A stretch of DNA of 64,000 nucleotides from Chitinophagaceae bacterium (GTDB lineage: Bacteria; Bacteroidota; Bacteroidia; Chitinophagales; Chitinophagaceae). Below, in pieces: positions 44,842 through 53,889 of the stretch. Every line of letters starts with the position of its first letter. Position 1 is the stretch's first letter. The stretch spans positions 1 through 64,000 of the forward strand of contig JABFRU010000023.1 of NCBI GenBank assembly GCA_013140985.1, given 5' to 3'. The translations under genes were made by a program, and so were the position numbers. The notes beneath the pieces were generated by a model, which was given only the letters and a program-made list of their open reading frames with translations, did not search any database and was not told the origin of the DNA.

Positions 44842-45966
44842 ATGGTTAAAATCGGGATACTCGGAGGTGGCCAACTCGGCCGCATGCTCTTACAGGCTGC
44901 TGCTAATTACCCCGTAGAAACTTTTGTACTGGAGAATGATCCGGAATGTCCGGCGGCTCATCTCTGCCATCATTTTATCAAAGGAGATATAAAAAATTTT
45001 GACGCCGTTTACAATTTTGGGAAAAATCTCAATGCAATCACTATTGAAATTGAAAATGTAAATGTGGAAGCATTGGAAAAACTGGAAGCAGAAGGTGTAA
45101 AAGTATTTCCCCGCCCCTCCGTTCTCAAAACGATCAAAAATAAAATTTTACAGAAAGAATATTACAAACAGCAGCAAATACCAACAGCAGCATTTATCGT
45201 CACCCTGTCGCTGGCCGAATTAAAACAAAATGAATCATTCCTCCCCGCCGTTCATAAGTTGGGCGAAGGTGGTTATGATGGCCGTGGTGTGCAACTACTG
45301 AAAACAAAACAGGATATCGAAAAAGGATTCAATGGCCCTTCTGTGCTGGAAAAAATGATACCTATTAAAAAAGAAATAGCACAAATGGTGGCAGTGAGTG
45401 AAACCGGCGAAACCACTTTGTACCCGCCGGTGGAAATGCTTTTTGACCCGGTGCTGAACTTGCTCGACTATCAATTATGTCCTGCCGAATTAAATACCCA
45501 GGCCTTATATAAAGTGGAGGCGATAGCATTGGCCGTTGTAAAGAATTTCAGATCACCGGGAATTTTTGCAGTGGAAATGTTCGTTGATAAGAATGATGAT
45601 GTGTTTGTGAACGAAACAGCGCCGAGGGTTCATAATAGTGGGCATCATACCATCGAAGCGCATTACAGTTCACAATTTGATATGCTTTGGAGAATAATGC
45701 TTGGTTACCCGTTGGGCAATGCCGATGCTATTCTTCCTTCCATAATGGTCAATATTATTGGTGATGAAGGGCACAGCGGACCAGTAAAATATGAAGGGCT
45801 TGAGGAAGTCTTGAAAATTGATAATGCATTTGTTCATCTCTATGGTAAAAAAGAGACCCGGCCGGGCAGAAAAATGGGGCATGTTACCATTCTCAGTAAG
45901 GAAAAACAAGACCTGCTGCACAAGTCAAACAAGGTAAAAAGGAATTTGTTTGCAAGGGCAAAATAA
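44842..45966 (+). CDS. purK: 5-(carboxyamino)imidazole ribonucleotide synthase
   Basis: 374 residues of the ATP-grasp family. The N-terminal MVKIGILGGGQLGRML and later ENVNVEALEKLE, KLGEGGYDGRGVQLL, VFVNETAPRVHNSGHHTIEAHYSSQF are PurK signatures. It carboxylates AIR with ATP and bicarbonate to N5-CAIR, which PurE (52354-52866) then rearranges. The start is fixed by the conserved N-terminus and lies just after a -7 promoter box, implying a leaderless mRNA. A 147-base gap separates it from the efflux operon. Confidence 0.96.
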   Translation: MVKIGILGGGQLGRMLLQAAANYPVETFVLENDPECPAAHLCHHFIKGDIKNFDAVYNFGKNLNAITIEIENVNVEALEKLEAEGVKVFPRPSVLKTIKNKILQKEYYKQQQIPTAAFIVTLSLAELKQNESFLPAVHKLGEGGYDGRGVQLLKTKQDIEKGFNGPSVLEKMIPIKKEIAQMVAVSETGETTLYPPVEMLFDPVLNLLDYQLCPAELNTQALYKVEAIALAVVKNFRSPGIFAVEMFVDKNDDVFVNETAPRVHNSGHHTIEAHYSSQFDMLWRIMLGYPLGNADAILPSIMVNIIGDEGHSGPVKYEGLEEVLKIDNAFVHLYGKKETRPGRKMGHVTILSKEKQDLLHKSNKVKRNLFARAK

Positions 45967-46114
45967 AAATCCTCTTATCCCTTTTCAAAGCCGTTCATAA
46001 TCATGCAAGTTTGCAGTGAAAGTGGTGAATTGATTTTACGTCAAACCAAAGCGATTTATCCGGTATCTTTAATGCATATTCAAATATAACCAGGCCAAAA
46101 TCTTTACTACATTG

Positions 46115-47218
46115 ATGAAATCTTATACCAGTTTTCCAATAATAGTTGTCTTAGGAGTTCTTTTATCCGCCTGTGGTGGAAAAAAGAACACTAATCAATC
46201 GTCACAAAGCGGCCCCCAAAAACAACCGCCCCTATCTGTTGAAGCTATGGTAGTGACTGCAAGGGAACTCAATTCCGATATTGAAATGCCCGGCTCATTG
46301 CTGGCAAATGAATCTACCGAAATTCATCCTGAAATATCGGGGAGGCTTGTTGTATTGAATGTAAAAGAAGGCGCTGTAGTTGGGAAAGGAACATTATTAG
46401 CCAAGATATATGATGGCGACCAGCAGGCCAGGCTGAGAAGTCTCGATGTCCAGCTCAAAAAATCGGAGGTACAGCTTAAGATAGCTCAACAATCAGAAAA
46501 CAGATCTGCACAGCTTTTAAAAATACAGGGAATCAGCCAACAGGATTATGATCTCGCTTTGCTGCAGGTAAACAACATTATGGCTGATATGGGGATCATA
46601 AAAGCTCAAATGGACGAAGTAAGAGCCAGTATGACCAAAACAAATATCCATGCTCCTTATAGCGGCAAACTGGGATTAAAGAATATCAGTCCGGGTTCTT
46701 TTGTTACACCCGCAACAATCATCACCACCATCAGCCAGGTGGATCAACTGAAATTGCAGTTTAATGTGCCTGAAAAATATGCAGCACTAATTAAAAAAGG
46801 GCAAGCGGTAGATTTTAAAGTAGATGGTTCTGAGAAATATTTCACCGCTTCTGTAATGGCAACAGAAGATGCCGTAGAAGAAAACACCAGGAGCCTGGCA
46901 GTAAGAGCTATGGTAACAGGGAACGATCCTGATCTTGTACCCGGTGCTTTTGCAAGGGTAAAAATTGTACTAGGCAAGAATGAGAATGCATTGATGATAC
47001 CTACCAGTTCTATTGTGCCGCAGGGCAGGAAAAAGCTGATCTATCTTTTGAGGAATAATAAAGCTGTATCTACAGAGATCACAACAGGTGTAAGAGATTC
47101 TGTCAGTATAGAAGTGTTGACAGGTTTGAGTAAAGGTGATACTGTCATCACTACTGGTTTGCTATTTCTTAAACCAAACAGTGATGTAAGGTTGTCAAAA
47201 GTTGTCAGTAGTCAATAG
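46115..47218 (+). CDS. RND efflux periplasmic adaptor (MFP), lipoprotein
   Basis: From the ATG at 46115 (a TTG one codon earlier is also open) the protein has 367 residues with a lipoprotein signal ending LLSACGG. The membrane-fusion-protein layout is clear: lipoyl-like halves (LVVLNVKEGAVVGKGTLLAKI and TNIHAPYSGKLGLKNISPGSFV), an alpha-hairpin between them (about 105-165), a beta-barrel and a membrane-proximal domain (VPQGRKKLIYLLRNNKAVSTEI). It links the RND pump to the TolC channel. The C-terminal codons (VVSSQ) are made of short-word repeat DNA. First gene of the three-gene efflux operon. Confidence 0.93.
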   Translation: MKSYTSFPIIVVLGVLLSACGGKKNTNQSSQSGPQKQPPLSVEAMVVTARELNSDIEMPGSLLANESTEIHPEISGRLVVLNVKEGAVVGKGTLLAKIYDGDQQARLRSLDVQLKKSEVQLKIAQQSENRSAQLLKIQGISQQDYDLALLQVNNIMADMGIIKAQMDEVRASMTKTNIHAPYSGKLGLKNISPGSFVTPATIITTISQVDQLKLQFNVPEKYAALIKKGQAVDFKVDGSEKYFTASVMATEDAVEENTRSLAVRAMVTGNDPDLVPGAFARVKIVLGKNENALMIPTSSIVPQGRKKLIYLLRNNKAVSTEITTGVRDSVSIEVLTGLSKGDTVITTGLLFLKPNSDVRLSKVVSSQ

Positions 47219-47316
47219 TCAATGGTCAATTGTGAATTATTAAAATAAAAAAAATGGCGAACGCTGAAAGGTGATTTCTCTTATTCACCATTCATTTTTC
47301 ACCATTCACCCTTTTC
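47190..47316. repeat. Short-word repeat array (GTCAATGGT/ATTCACC) between MFP and RND genes
   Basis: The left part (47190-47238) has words GTTGTCA, AGTCAATAGTCAATGGTCAAT and TGTGAAT; the right part (47282-47316) has ATTCACCATTCATT and ACCATTCACCC, complements of the GGTGAAT type. The end of the adaptor coding region lies in the left part. The same words recur inside bshC at 56779-56806. Confidence 0.6.
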
Positions 47317-50300
47317 ATGAATCTATCAGAAATAAGTTTAAAGAGACCGGTATTCGCAATAGTTTGCTCTATCGTTATCATCATATTCGGTGCGATCGGC
47401 TATAAATTCCTGGGTGTGCGGGAATACCCTGCTATTGATCCCGCTGTCGTTAATGTCCGTACTTCTTATGTAGGCGCCAATGCCGATATTGTCGAGCAAC
47501 AGATCACCGAACCGTTAGAAAAAGCCATCAATGGTGTACAGGGTGTAAAGAATATCACTTCCAATAGCGCCCAGGGCTCCAGCAATATCACCGTAGAGTT
47601 TGAACTGAATGTGGATCTTGAAAAGGCTGCTAATGATGTAAGAGATAAAGTATCGCAGGCCACGGGTCAGCTTCCGCAGGATATTGATGCGCCTCCTATC
47701 GTAACGAAAGCAGACTCCGATTCAGATCCGATCATTTTCATGCAGATCCAAAGCCAGCGTAAAGGCTTGCTCGAGCTTACCGACTTTGCCGAGAATGTGG
47801 TACAGGAAAGAATACAAACGATCTCCGGTGTAAGTTCTGTTAATGTAATCGGCCGGCGTTATTCGATGCGTTTATGGATCGACCCGGCAAAACTGGCGGC
47901 CTACCGGCTTACCATCAATGATATTCTTGCTGCATTGAACAGGGAGAATATTGAGTTGCCCGGTGGTAAGATCCGGGGTAACACCACACAGCTTATTGTA
48001 AAAACTTATGGCAAACTCACTACTGAAGATGATTTCAATAGCCTGATCGTCCAGGAAGGTGAAAATTCAATAGTTCGTTTTAAAGATGTTGGAGAAGCCG
48101 TTATTGGCACCGATAATGAGGAATCTGCATCGAGAAAGAACAATATCCCTTCAGTGAATATTGCTGTAATAGCCCAACCAGGTTCGAACCAGATAGAAAT
48201 AGCTGATGAAGTTTATAAAAGGATTGAGCAGATCAAGAAAGATATGCCTGAAGACATCATCTTCGAAGTGGGTTATGACAGGACAACTTTTGTAAGAAAG
48301 GCGATCTTCGAAGTAAAGGAAACGTTGCTCATTGCTATCTCATTGGTGGTATTGATCATCTTCCTTTTCTTTCGTGAATGGATCATTGCTTTCCGTCCAT
48401 TGATAGATATTCCTGTCTCATTGATCGGGGCTTTCTTTATCATGTACATCATGGGATTCTCCATCAATGTATTGACACTGCTTGCTATTGTACTCGCCAC
48501 CGGGCTTGTGGTGGATGATGGTATTGTTGTCACGGAAAATATCTTTAAGAAAATGGAACAGGGCATGAACAAACACAAAGCCGCCCGGGAAGGATCCAAG
48601 GAAATTTATTTCGCCGTTATTGCAACATCTATCACCCTGGCAGTTGTATTTCTTCCTATCGTATTCATGCAGGGATTTGTAGGCCGTTTGTTCCGTGAGT
48701 TCGGTATCGTATTGGCAGGTGCAGTTCTAATCTCTGCATTTGTTTCACTATCGCTTACACCCGTATTGAATATTTATCTTACCAAGAAAGACGTTCATAA
48801 GCATTCGTGGTTCTATCGTGTTACAGAGCCGTTTTTTGCCGGCATGGAAAACTTATACCGCCGCACATTAAGGGGATTCATGCGGCTGCGCTGGTTAGCA
48901 TTTGTTATTCTTGTTGTTTGCGCCGGTTGTATCTTTTTTATTTTTAAAAATATCCCTTCAGAAACGGCACCCATGGAAGATCGTAACCGTGTCCGCACAC
49001 AGATCACCGGTCCCGAAGGTTCCGATTTTGATTTTACCGACAGAGTTAATTATGACATAGCACAACAACTGCTCGATTCCATTCCTGAGAAAAATGTAGT
49101 GCTGGCTTTTGCTCCCGGTTTTGGAGGCGGAGGCTCAAATGCATCTTTCATCAGCATGGGATTGAAAGATGCAGACGAAAGAAACCGTTCGCAGGACCAG
49201 GTGGCGCAACAAATGACAAGGATGTTCAGACGCTATACCAATGTCAGGGTATTTGCCATACAGGAACAAACTATTTCCGTGGGTCTTGGCGGCCGTGGTT
49301 CATTCCCTGTTCAGTTTGTTTTACAGAATCTGAATTTTGATAAGCTAAAACAAGTGGTTCCAAAATTCCTGGAAGAGGTTGGGAAGAGCCCCGTTTTCCA
49401 GGGTTCTGATGTGAATTTAAAATTCAATCAACCCGAATTACAGATTACGATTGACCGTTTGAAAGCAAATGAACTGGGCATATCGGTACTTGACATCAGC
49501 AATACATTGCAACTGGCGTTAAGCGGCAGAAGGTTTGGTTATTTTATCAAAGATGGAAAACAATACTCCGTTATCGGGCAGGTAGATCGCAAAGACCGGG
49601 ATGATCCTTTTGATATTAAATCTTTTTACGTACGGAGCAACAAAGGCGAATTGATACAATTGGATAATATAGTGACGATGCAGGAAAGCGCCAACCCCTC
49701 TACTATTTATCATTTCAATCGTTTTAAAAGTGCCACCATACAGGCTGGTCTTGCCCCCGGCAAAACGATCGGTGATGGTATAGCAGAAATGAGAAACATA
49801 GCCAGTAAGGTCCTGGATGAATCATTTTCCACTTCTTTAGCAGGAGCTTCCCGGGATTATGCTGAAAGCTCATCCAATACATCTTTTGCATTCATTCTTG
49901 CCTTGGTATTGATATTTCTCGTATTGGCTGCACAGTTCGAAAGTTTTATCGATCCGCTCATCATTATTATTACCGTACCGCTGGCATTGGCAGGAGCATT
50001 CATCTCATTGAAACTATTTGGTCAAACCTGGAATATATTTTCGCAGATCGGTGTCATCATGCTCATTGGTCTTGTAACAAAGAACGGTATCCTTATCGTT
50101 GAGTTTGCCAATCAAAAAAGAAGAGCGGGTGAAAAAAAGTTAACAGCGGCTATTGATGCATCAGTAGCCCGTCTGCGCCCGATATTAATGACCACACTGG
50201 CCACTACATTGGGTGCATTGCCGATCGCATTGGCAATCGGATCGGCCGGGAAAAGTCGTATTCCGCTTGGTATTGTAATTATCGGCGGCATGTTGTTTGC

Positions 50301-50403
50301 CCTTGTGCTTACCTTATATGTTGTACCGGCTATGTATTCTTTTATGTCGTCAAAAAAGAAAATGCAGGCTGCTGATGAAAGCGACGATATTGTCACTAAT
50401 TGA
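47317..50403 (+). CDS. RND efflux pump inner-membrane transporter
   Basis: 1028 residues with twelve membrane helices and two large periplasmic loops. Features of the hydrophobe/amphiphile RND family: N-terminal SLKRPVFAIVCSIVIIIFG, VREYPAIDP, the proton-relay region LATGLVVDDGIVVTENIF in helix 4, and MLIGLVTKNGILIVEFAN and MTTLATTLGALPIALA in the second half. It exports drugs or lipids driven by the proton gradient. It sits between the MFP and TolC genes in one operon, all on the plus strand. Confidence 0.96.
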   Translation: MNLSEISLKRPVFAIVCSIVIIIFGAIGYKFLGVREYPAIDPAVVNVRTSYVGANADIVEQQITEPLEKAINGVQGVKNITSNSAQGSSNITVEFELNVDLEKAANDVRDKVSQATGQLPQDIDAPPIVTKADSDSDPIIFMQIQSQRKGLLELTDFAENVVQERIQTISGVSSVNVIGRRYSMRLWIDPAKLAAYRLTINDILAALNRENIELPGGKIRGNTTQLIVKTYGKLTTEDDFNSLIVQEGENSIVRFKDVGEAVIGTDNEESASRKNNIPSVNIAVIAQPGSNQIEIADEVYKRIEQIKKDMPEDIIFEVGYDRTTFVRKAIFEVKETLLIAISLVVLIIFLFFREWIIAFRPLIDIPVSLIGAFFIMYIMGFSINVLTLLAIVLATGLVVDDGIVVTENIFKKMEQGMNKHKAAREGSKEIYFAVIATSITLAVVFLPIVFMQGFVGRLFREFGIVLAGAVLISAFVSLSLTPVLNIYLTKKDVHKHSWFYRVTEPFFAGMENLYRRTLRGFMRLRWLAFVILVVCAGCIFFIFKNIPSETAPMEDRNRVRTQITGPEGSDFDFTDRVNYDIAQQLLDSIPEKNVVLAFAPGFGGGGSNASFISMGLKDADERNRSQDQVAQQMTRMFRRYTNVRVFAIQEQTISVGLGGRGSFPVQFVLQNLNFDKLKQVVPKFLEEVGKSPVFQGSDVNLKFNQPELQITIDRLKANELGISVLDISNTLQLALSGRRFGYFIKDGKQYSVIGQVDRKDRDDPFDIKSFYVRSNKGELIQLDNIVTMQESANPSTIYHFNRFKSATIQAGLAPGKTIGDGIAEMRNIASKVLDESFSTSLAGASRDYAESSSNTSFAFILALVLIFLVLAAQFESFIDPLIIIITVPLALAGAFISLKLFGQTWNIFSQIGVIMLIGLVTKNGILIVEFANQKRRAGEKKLTAAIDASVARLRPILMTTLATTLGALPIALAIGSAGKSRIPLGIVIIGGMLFALVLTLYVVPAMYSFMSSKKKMQAADESDDIVTN

Positions 50404-50415
50404 GAAATTGAATAA

Positions 50416-51729
50416 ATGAAACGGCTTTATTTTTTTGTATGGTTGTTCCTTCCTCTACTGGCAAAAGCGCAGAACAAACTATTATCAGTTGAAGAATCTA
50501 TCGCTACTGCCCTGCAGAATAATTATGACATATTGCTGGCAAAGAATGATTCCCTTTCTGCTGCTATTGACTACTCCTATAAGAATGCAGCATTTATTCC
50601 CCGCCTGAATGGAAATATCGGGACGGTTTGGAATAATAACAATACAAAACAAGTTCTGTCCGATGGTACAAAAAGAGAAAGCAATGGTTTGAAGTCGAAT
50701 AATATCAATGCTCAATTGGCGCTCAGCTGGACCTTATTCGACGGATTTAAAATGTTTGCAACAAGAGATAAGCTGGCGGAGTTTGTAAAATTGGGCGAGC
50801 TGGGCATCAAGAACAATATTGTAAATACGGTGGCGGCTGTTATTAACACCTATTATAATATTGTAAGGCAGAAACAACAATTAAAAGCAATAGAAGAACA
50901 AATGTCGCTGAGTGAAGAAAGGGTAAAACTTTCGCAATACAGACTGGATATTGGCGTGGGCACCAAACCGGATGTATTGCAGGCGAAAGTTGATCTGAAT
51001 GCACAAAAAGCAGCCCGTTTGCAACAACAGGCATTGATCGAACAACTCAGGGAAGAATTGAACCAGGTAATGAATATCCGTCCTACTGCTCCTTATGATG
51101 TCAGTGATTCCATTCCTATCAACACCGGCATTGTATTGGGTGATATTCAAAATAGCATTGAAGGCAATAATCCTTTATTGCTGATCGCAAAAAAGAATAT
51201 TGCCATTGCCGGGTTTACGTTGAAAGAAAGAAAAGCTGAACGTTTTCCAACGGTCTCCTTTAATTCGGCATATAATTTTAACCGGACCGAAAATCAAACG
51301 GTCATCAATTCTTTTTCTACCCTTTTCAATCGCAATAAAGGTTTTAACTATGGCCTCACGGCCACAATTCCTATCCTGAATAATTTTAATACCCGAAGAT
51401 TAATTAAGCAGGCAGAACTCGATATCAAATACCAGCAGCTCGTTTATGATAATCAAAAATCATTGATCGATCTTGCTGTCATCAATGCTTACAGGGACTA
51501 TATACAACAAAAAAAAGCACTGGACCTTGAAGAAGAGAATATATTACTGGCTAAAGAAAATGTGGATATCATCTTCCAGGTATATAAATTAGGAGCTACC
51601 ACTTATATCCAGCTCCGTGAAGCGCAGAAGAGTTTGGAAGATGGTTATAACCGGCTGATCACAGCGAGGTATAATACGAAGCTGGCCGAAACGGAATTGC
51701 TAAGATTGAAGGGAGACCTGGTGAGATAG
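50416..51729 (+). CDS. TolC-family outer-membrane efflux channel
   Basis: 437 residues with a signal peptide (about 1-19, ending LLAKAQ). Two similar outer-membrane-efflux repeats (about 25-215 and 230-430) have long amphipathic helices, as in TolC. The middle contains SLSEERVKLSQYRLDIGVGTKPDVLQAKVDLN and the end VYKLGATTYIQLREAQKSLEDGYNRLITARYN, the usual TolC helix patterns (each longer than shown). It forms the exit duct for the RND pump. The gap after the RND gene is 12 bases. The stop codon is followed directly by the GTTTC-type inverted repeat. Confidence 0.93.
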   Translation: MKRLYFFVWLFLPLLAKAQNKLLSVEESIATALQNNYDILLAKNDSLSAAIDYSYKNAAFIPRLNGNIGTVWNNNNTKQVLSDGTKRESNGLKSNNINAQLALSWTLFDGFKMFATRDKLAEFVKLGELGIKNNIVNTVAAVINTYYNIVRQKQQLKAIEEQMSLSEERVKLSQYRLDIGVGTKPDVLQAKVDLNAQKAARLQQQALIEQLREELNQVMNIRPTAPYDVSDSIPINTGIVLGDIQNSIEGNNPLLLIAKKNIAIAGFTLKERKAERFPTVSFNSAYNFNRTENQTVINSFSTLFNRNKGFNYGLTATIPILNNFNTRRLIKQAELDIKYQQLVYDNQKSLIDLAVINAYRDYIQQKKALDLEEENILLAKENVDIIFQVYKLGATTYIQLREAQKSLEDGYNRLITARYNTKLAETELLRLKGDLVR

Positions 51730-51760
51730 TTTCTAGTTTCTGGTTTCAGGTTTCTGGTTC
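51729..51760. repeat. Left terminal inverted repeat of the four-helix-bundle cassette
   Basis: The GTTTC-word arm (GTTTCTAGTTTCTGGTTTC and onward) begins at the last base of the TolC stop codon. Its positions 51735-51759 are a perfect 25-base inverse of 52306-52330. The same words form the solo element at 26547-26640. Confidence 0.8.
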
Positions 51761-51881
51761 TTTCGGATCGAAATTTTCCTAAAAGATCTAAATCTCTTTT
51801 GAGCCAGAATTTTCACATTATTACTGTTTATTTTCCCCTTAATAGAAGTGTTCGTCTCGTTAAGTTGCTAAAAAATTATTA

Positions 51882-52280
51882 ATGGCAACAATAAAACGGT
51901 TTGAAGACCTGGAGATATGGCAAATAGCAAGACAACTTTACAATAAAATGTCAGTTATTGCTGTCCGGTTAAGAGCAAAAAGAGAATATCGTTTTGCTGA
52001 ACAGATCAAATCCGCCGCAGGATCTATCATGGATAATATTGCTGAAGGATTTGAAAGAGATAGCCGACTGGAATTCGTTAACTCATTAAGTATTTCGAAA
52101 GGAGAATGTGGCGAGAACAAATCACAGCTTTACAGACTTTTTGATGACCACTATATTTCCGAAAGTGAATTCAATGAAGTTTTTACTATTTCTGATAAGC
52201 TTTCAGGAAAAATTGCGAATTTTATCCGTTATTTGAATAGTTCAGTAACCAGGGGCTTGAAATTTAAAGACAGGAAGTGA
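51882..52280 (+). CDS. Four-helix-bundle protein (S23/23S-rRNA-IVP family)
   Basis: 132 residues, all helical. Conserved features of the family: FEDLEIWQIARQLYNKM at the start, FAEQIKSAAGSIMDNIAEGFER in the middle and NSLSISKGECGENKSQLYRL (key pattern A-x-G-E-x-x-x-Q/L) in the third helix. Homologues are encoded in intervening sequences of 23S rRNA genes in some bacteria and as standalone genes in many Bacteroidota; the bundle is related to the Avd accessory protein of diversity-generating retroelements. Biological role is unknown. It is the only gene inside a 608-base segment bounded by 25-bp perfect inverted repeats. Confidence 0.88.
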   Translation: MATIKRFEDLEIWQIARQLYNKMSVIAVRLRAKREYRFAEQIKSAAGSIMDNIAEGFERDSRLEFVNSLSISKGECGENKSQLYRLFDDHYISESEFNEVFTISDKLSGKIANFIRYLNSSVTRGLKFKDRK

Positions 52281-52302
52281 AAGCTGGAACCTCCGCATAA
52301 CA

Positions 52303-52336
52303 CGAAACCAGAAACCTGAAACCAGAAACTCGAAAC
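52303..52336. repeat. Right terminal inverted repeat of the four-helix-bundle cassette
   Basis: GAAACCAGAAACCTGAAACC-type arm; positions 52306-52330 are the perfect 25-base inverse of 51735-51759. It ends 17 bases before the TTG start of purE, so it occupies the position where the purE promoter and leader would be expected. Confidence 0.8.
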
Positions 52337-52353
52337 AATAAATCATAAACCAA

Positions 52354-52866
52354 TTGAATCCACTTGTAGGTATAATAATGGGCAGCGACAGCGATCTTGC
52401 TGTTATGCAAGCCGCTTCGGATATTCTTAAGCAATTTGAAATTCCGCATGAAGTAACAGTTGTATCAGCACATCGTACGCCACATCGTATGATCGAGTAT
52501 GCACAAAAAGCGAAAGAAAGAGGATTGAAAGTGATTATTGCCGGGGCCGGAGGCGCTGCACATTTGCCGGGCATGGTAGCGTCTGTCACTACACTACCTG
52601 TTATCGGTGTTCCTATCAAATCTTCCAATTCTATTGACGGCTGGGACTCTGTTCTTTCTATTTTACAAATGCCAAATGGCGTTCCTGTTGGTACGGTAGC
52701 ACTGAATGCTTCAAAGAATGCCGGTATCCTCGCCGCCGAAATATTAGGCACTGCTGATGAAAATATCTCCGCTGTAATTACAGCTTATAAAAATTCCTTG
52801 AACAACGAAGTGATAGAAAAAGTGGAGAAAATGAAGAAAGAAGGTTGGGAGAATAAGTTTGATTAA
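52354..52866 (+). CDS. purE: N5-CAIR mutase
   Basis: 170 residues. The N-terminal strand [23 protein letters not shown] (catalytic His region), [15 protein letters not shown] and PVIGVPI are PurE class I signatures. The enzyme moves the carboxyl group of N5-CAIR to give CAIR. The first strand requires the TTG at 52354 as start, since the next ATG (52378) lies inside it and an in-frame stop occurs upstream. Its partner purK is 6.4 kb upstream, separated by the efflux operon and the four-helix-bundle cassette. Confidence 0.95.
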   Translation: MNPLVGIIMGSDSDLAVMQAASDILKQFEIPHEVTVVSAHRTPHRMIEYAQKAKERGLKVIIAGAGGAAHLPGMVASVTTLPVIGVPIKSSNSIDGWDSVLSILQMPNGVPVGTVALNASKNAGILAAEILGTADENISAVITAYKNSLNNEVIEKVEKMKKEGWENKFD

Positions 52867-52874
52867 AGAACTAC

Positions 52875-52906
52875 GATTAACAGGATCTGAAGGATTATGA
52901 GGAATC
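52875..52906. repeat. Nonamer-word array (GATTAACAG/GATCTGAAG/GATTATGAG) spanning a start codon
   Basis: Three diverged 9-base words with a GGA-boundary run from 52875 to about 52903. The start codon of the DUF6929 gene (52897) is part of the third word. Confidence 0.5.
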
Positions 52907-53826
52907 TTTTCTTAATACTATTTACACTACTCATTGTTAGCGGTTGCAAAAAAGAAAAAAAGATCTCCGTTGAAGTAAAAGAATTGCCCAACTATCCTTC
53001 TGCATCCGGTATTGAATACTTAAATGGCCAGGTTTATATTGTAGGGGATGACGCCAATCGCCTGTTGGTACTCGATAGCAACCTTATTGCAATTGATTCC
53101 ATCACTCTTTATGCCTTTATCGAAAAAAGGATACCTAAGAACGTAAAAGCTGATCTTGAAGGAATATCTTTTACGCCTGATAAGAAACTGTTAATCGCAG
53201 GTTCAGGTTCATTAGCGCCTTACCGGAATATCGCCTGGATGGTTGATCCTGTCACCAAACAAAAAGATATACTACTGCTGGACACTTTCTACCAACGTTT
53301 AAAGCAAAATGGCATCAATGAAGTAAATATTGAAGGCATTGCTTCCATGTCCGGCTGGATCGTATTATCCAACCGGGGCAATAAAGGTTATCCAAAAAAT
53401 CATTTGATCTTTACAGAAATGAATTTCTGGAAAAGACAACCCGATGTAGAGATCAGTGTGGCCCTTGCCGGTTTTAATAGCGATACAAGTAGTTTTAACG
53501 GCGTGTCTGGCATGACTTATTCAGCAAAGACCGATGCATTGATCATGACAGTATCTACCGAAGATACCCGCAACAGTTTGGATGATGGCGCTATTGGAAA
53601 AAGTTATTTATGGATCATAAAAAATATTTCTTCCAAAAGAAGATGGAAGGCTATCAACCCTGACAAGATCATTGATCTTGATGAAACAGATGCCCGCTTC
53701 AAAGGACATAAGATCGAATCGGTATGTATCATGAAAGAAAAGGACAGATCATACCATCTTTTATTAGCCGCAGACAACGATAATGGAAGCAGCACCCTTT
53801 TTAAATTGGTTGTCCCGATGAAATGA
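52897..53826 (+). CDS. DUF6929-like beta-propeller lipoprotein
   Basis: 309 residues with a lipoprotein signal (LLIVSGCKKEKK; Cys17). The body is a series of repeated strands with conserved turns (GIEYLNGQVYIVGDDANRLLVL, LEGISFTPDKKLLIAGSGS, GIASMSGWIVLSNRG, GVSGMTYSAKTDALIMTVSTED, KIESVCIMKEKD; each a part only), consistent with a beta-propeller of the DUF6929/SdiA-regulated type. Function unknown. The ATG lies in a short-word array 30 bases after purE. It is followed after 63 bases by the caspase fusion gene. Confidence 0.7.
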   Translation: MRNLFLILFTLLIVSGCKKEKKISVEVKELPNYPSASGIEYLNGQVYIVGDDANRLLVLDSNLIAIDSITLYAFIEKRIPKNVKADLEGISFTPDKKLLIAGSGSLAPYRNIAWMVDPVTKQKDILLLDTFYQRLKQNGINEVNIEGIASMSGWIVLSNRGNKGYPKNHLIFTEMNFWKRQPDVEISVALAGFNSDTSSFNGVSGMTYSAKTDALIMTVSTEDTRNSLDDGAIGKSYLWIIKNISSKRRWKAINPDKIIDLDETDARFKGHKIESVCIMKEKDRSYHLLLAADNDNGSSTLFKLVVPMK

Positions 53827-53889
53827 AAAGATTATTGTTGAAAAAAGCAGTAATTTTCTGTTGCCATTTCCCTAACATAACCCGGAAAT

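Noticed and set aside
52242-52751. Minus-strand open frame of 169 codons opposite purE
   Set aside because: Antisense to a conserved purine enzyme, and its N-terminal part would read through the inverted-repeat arm.
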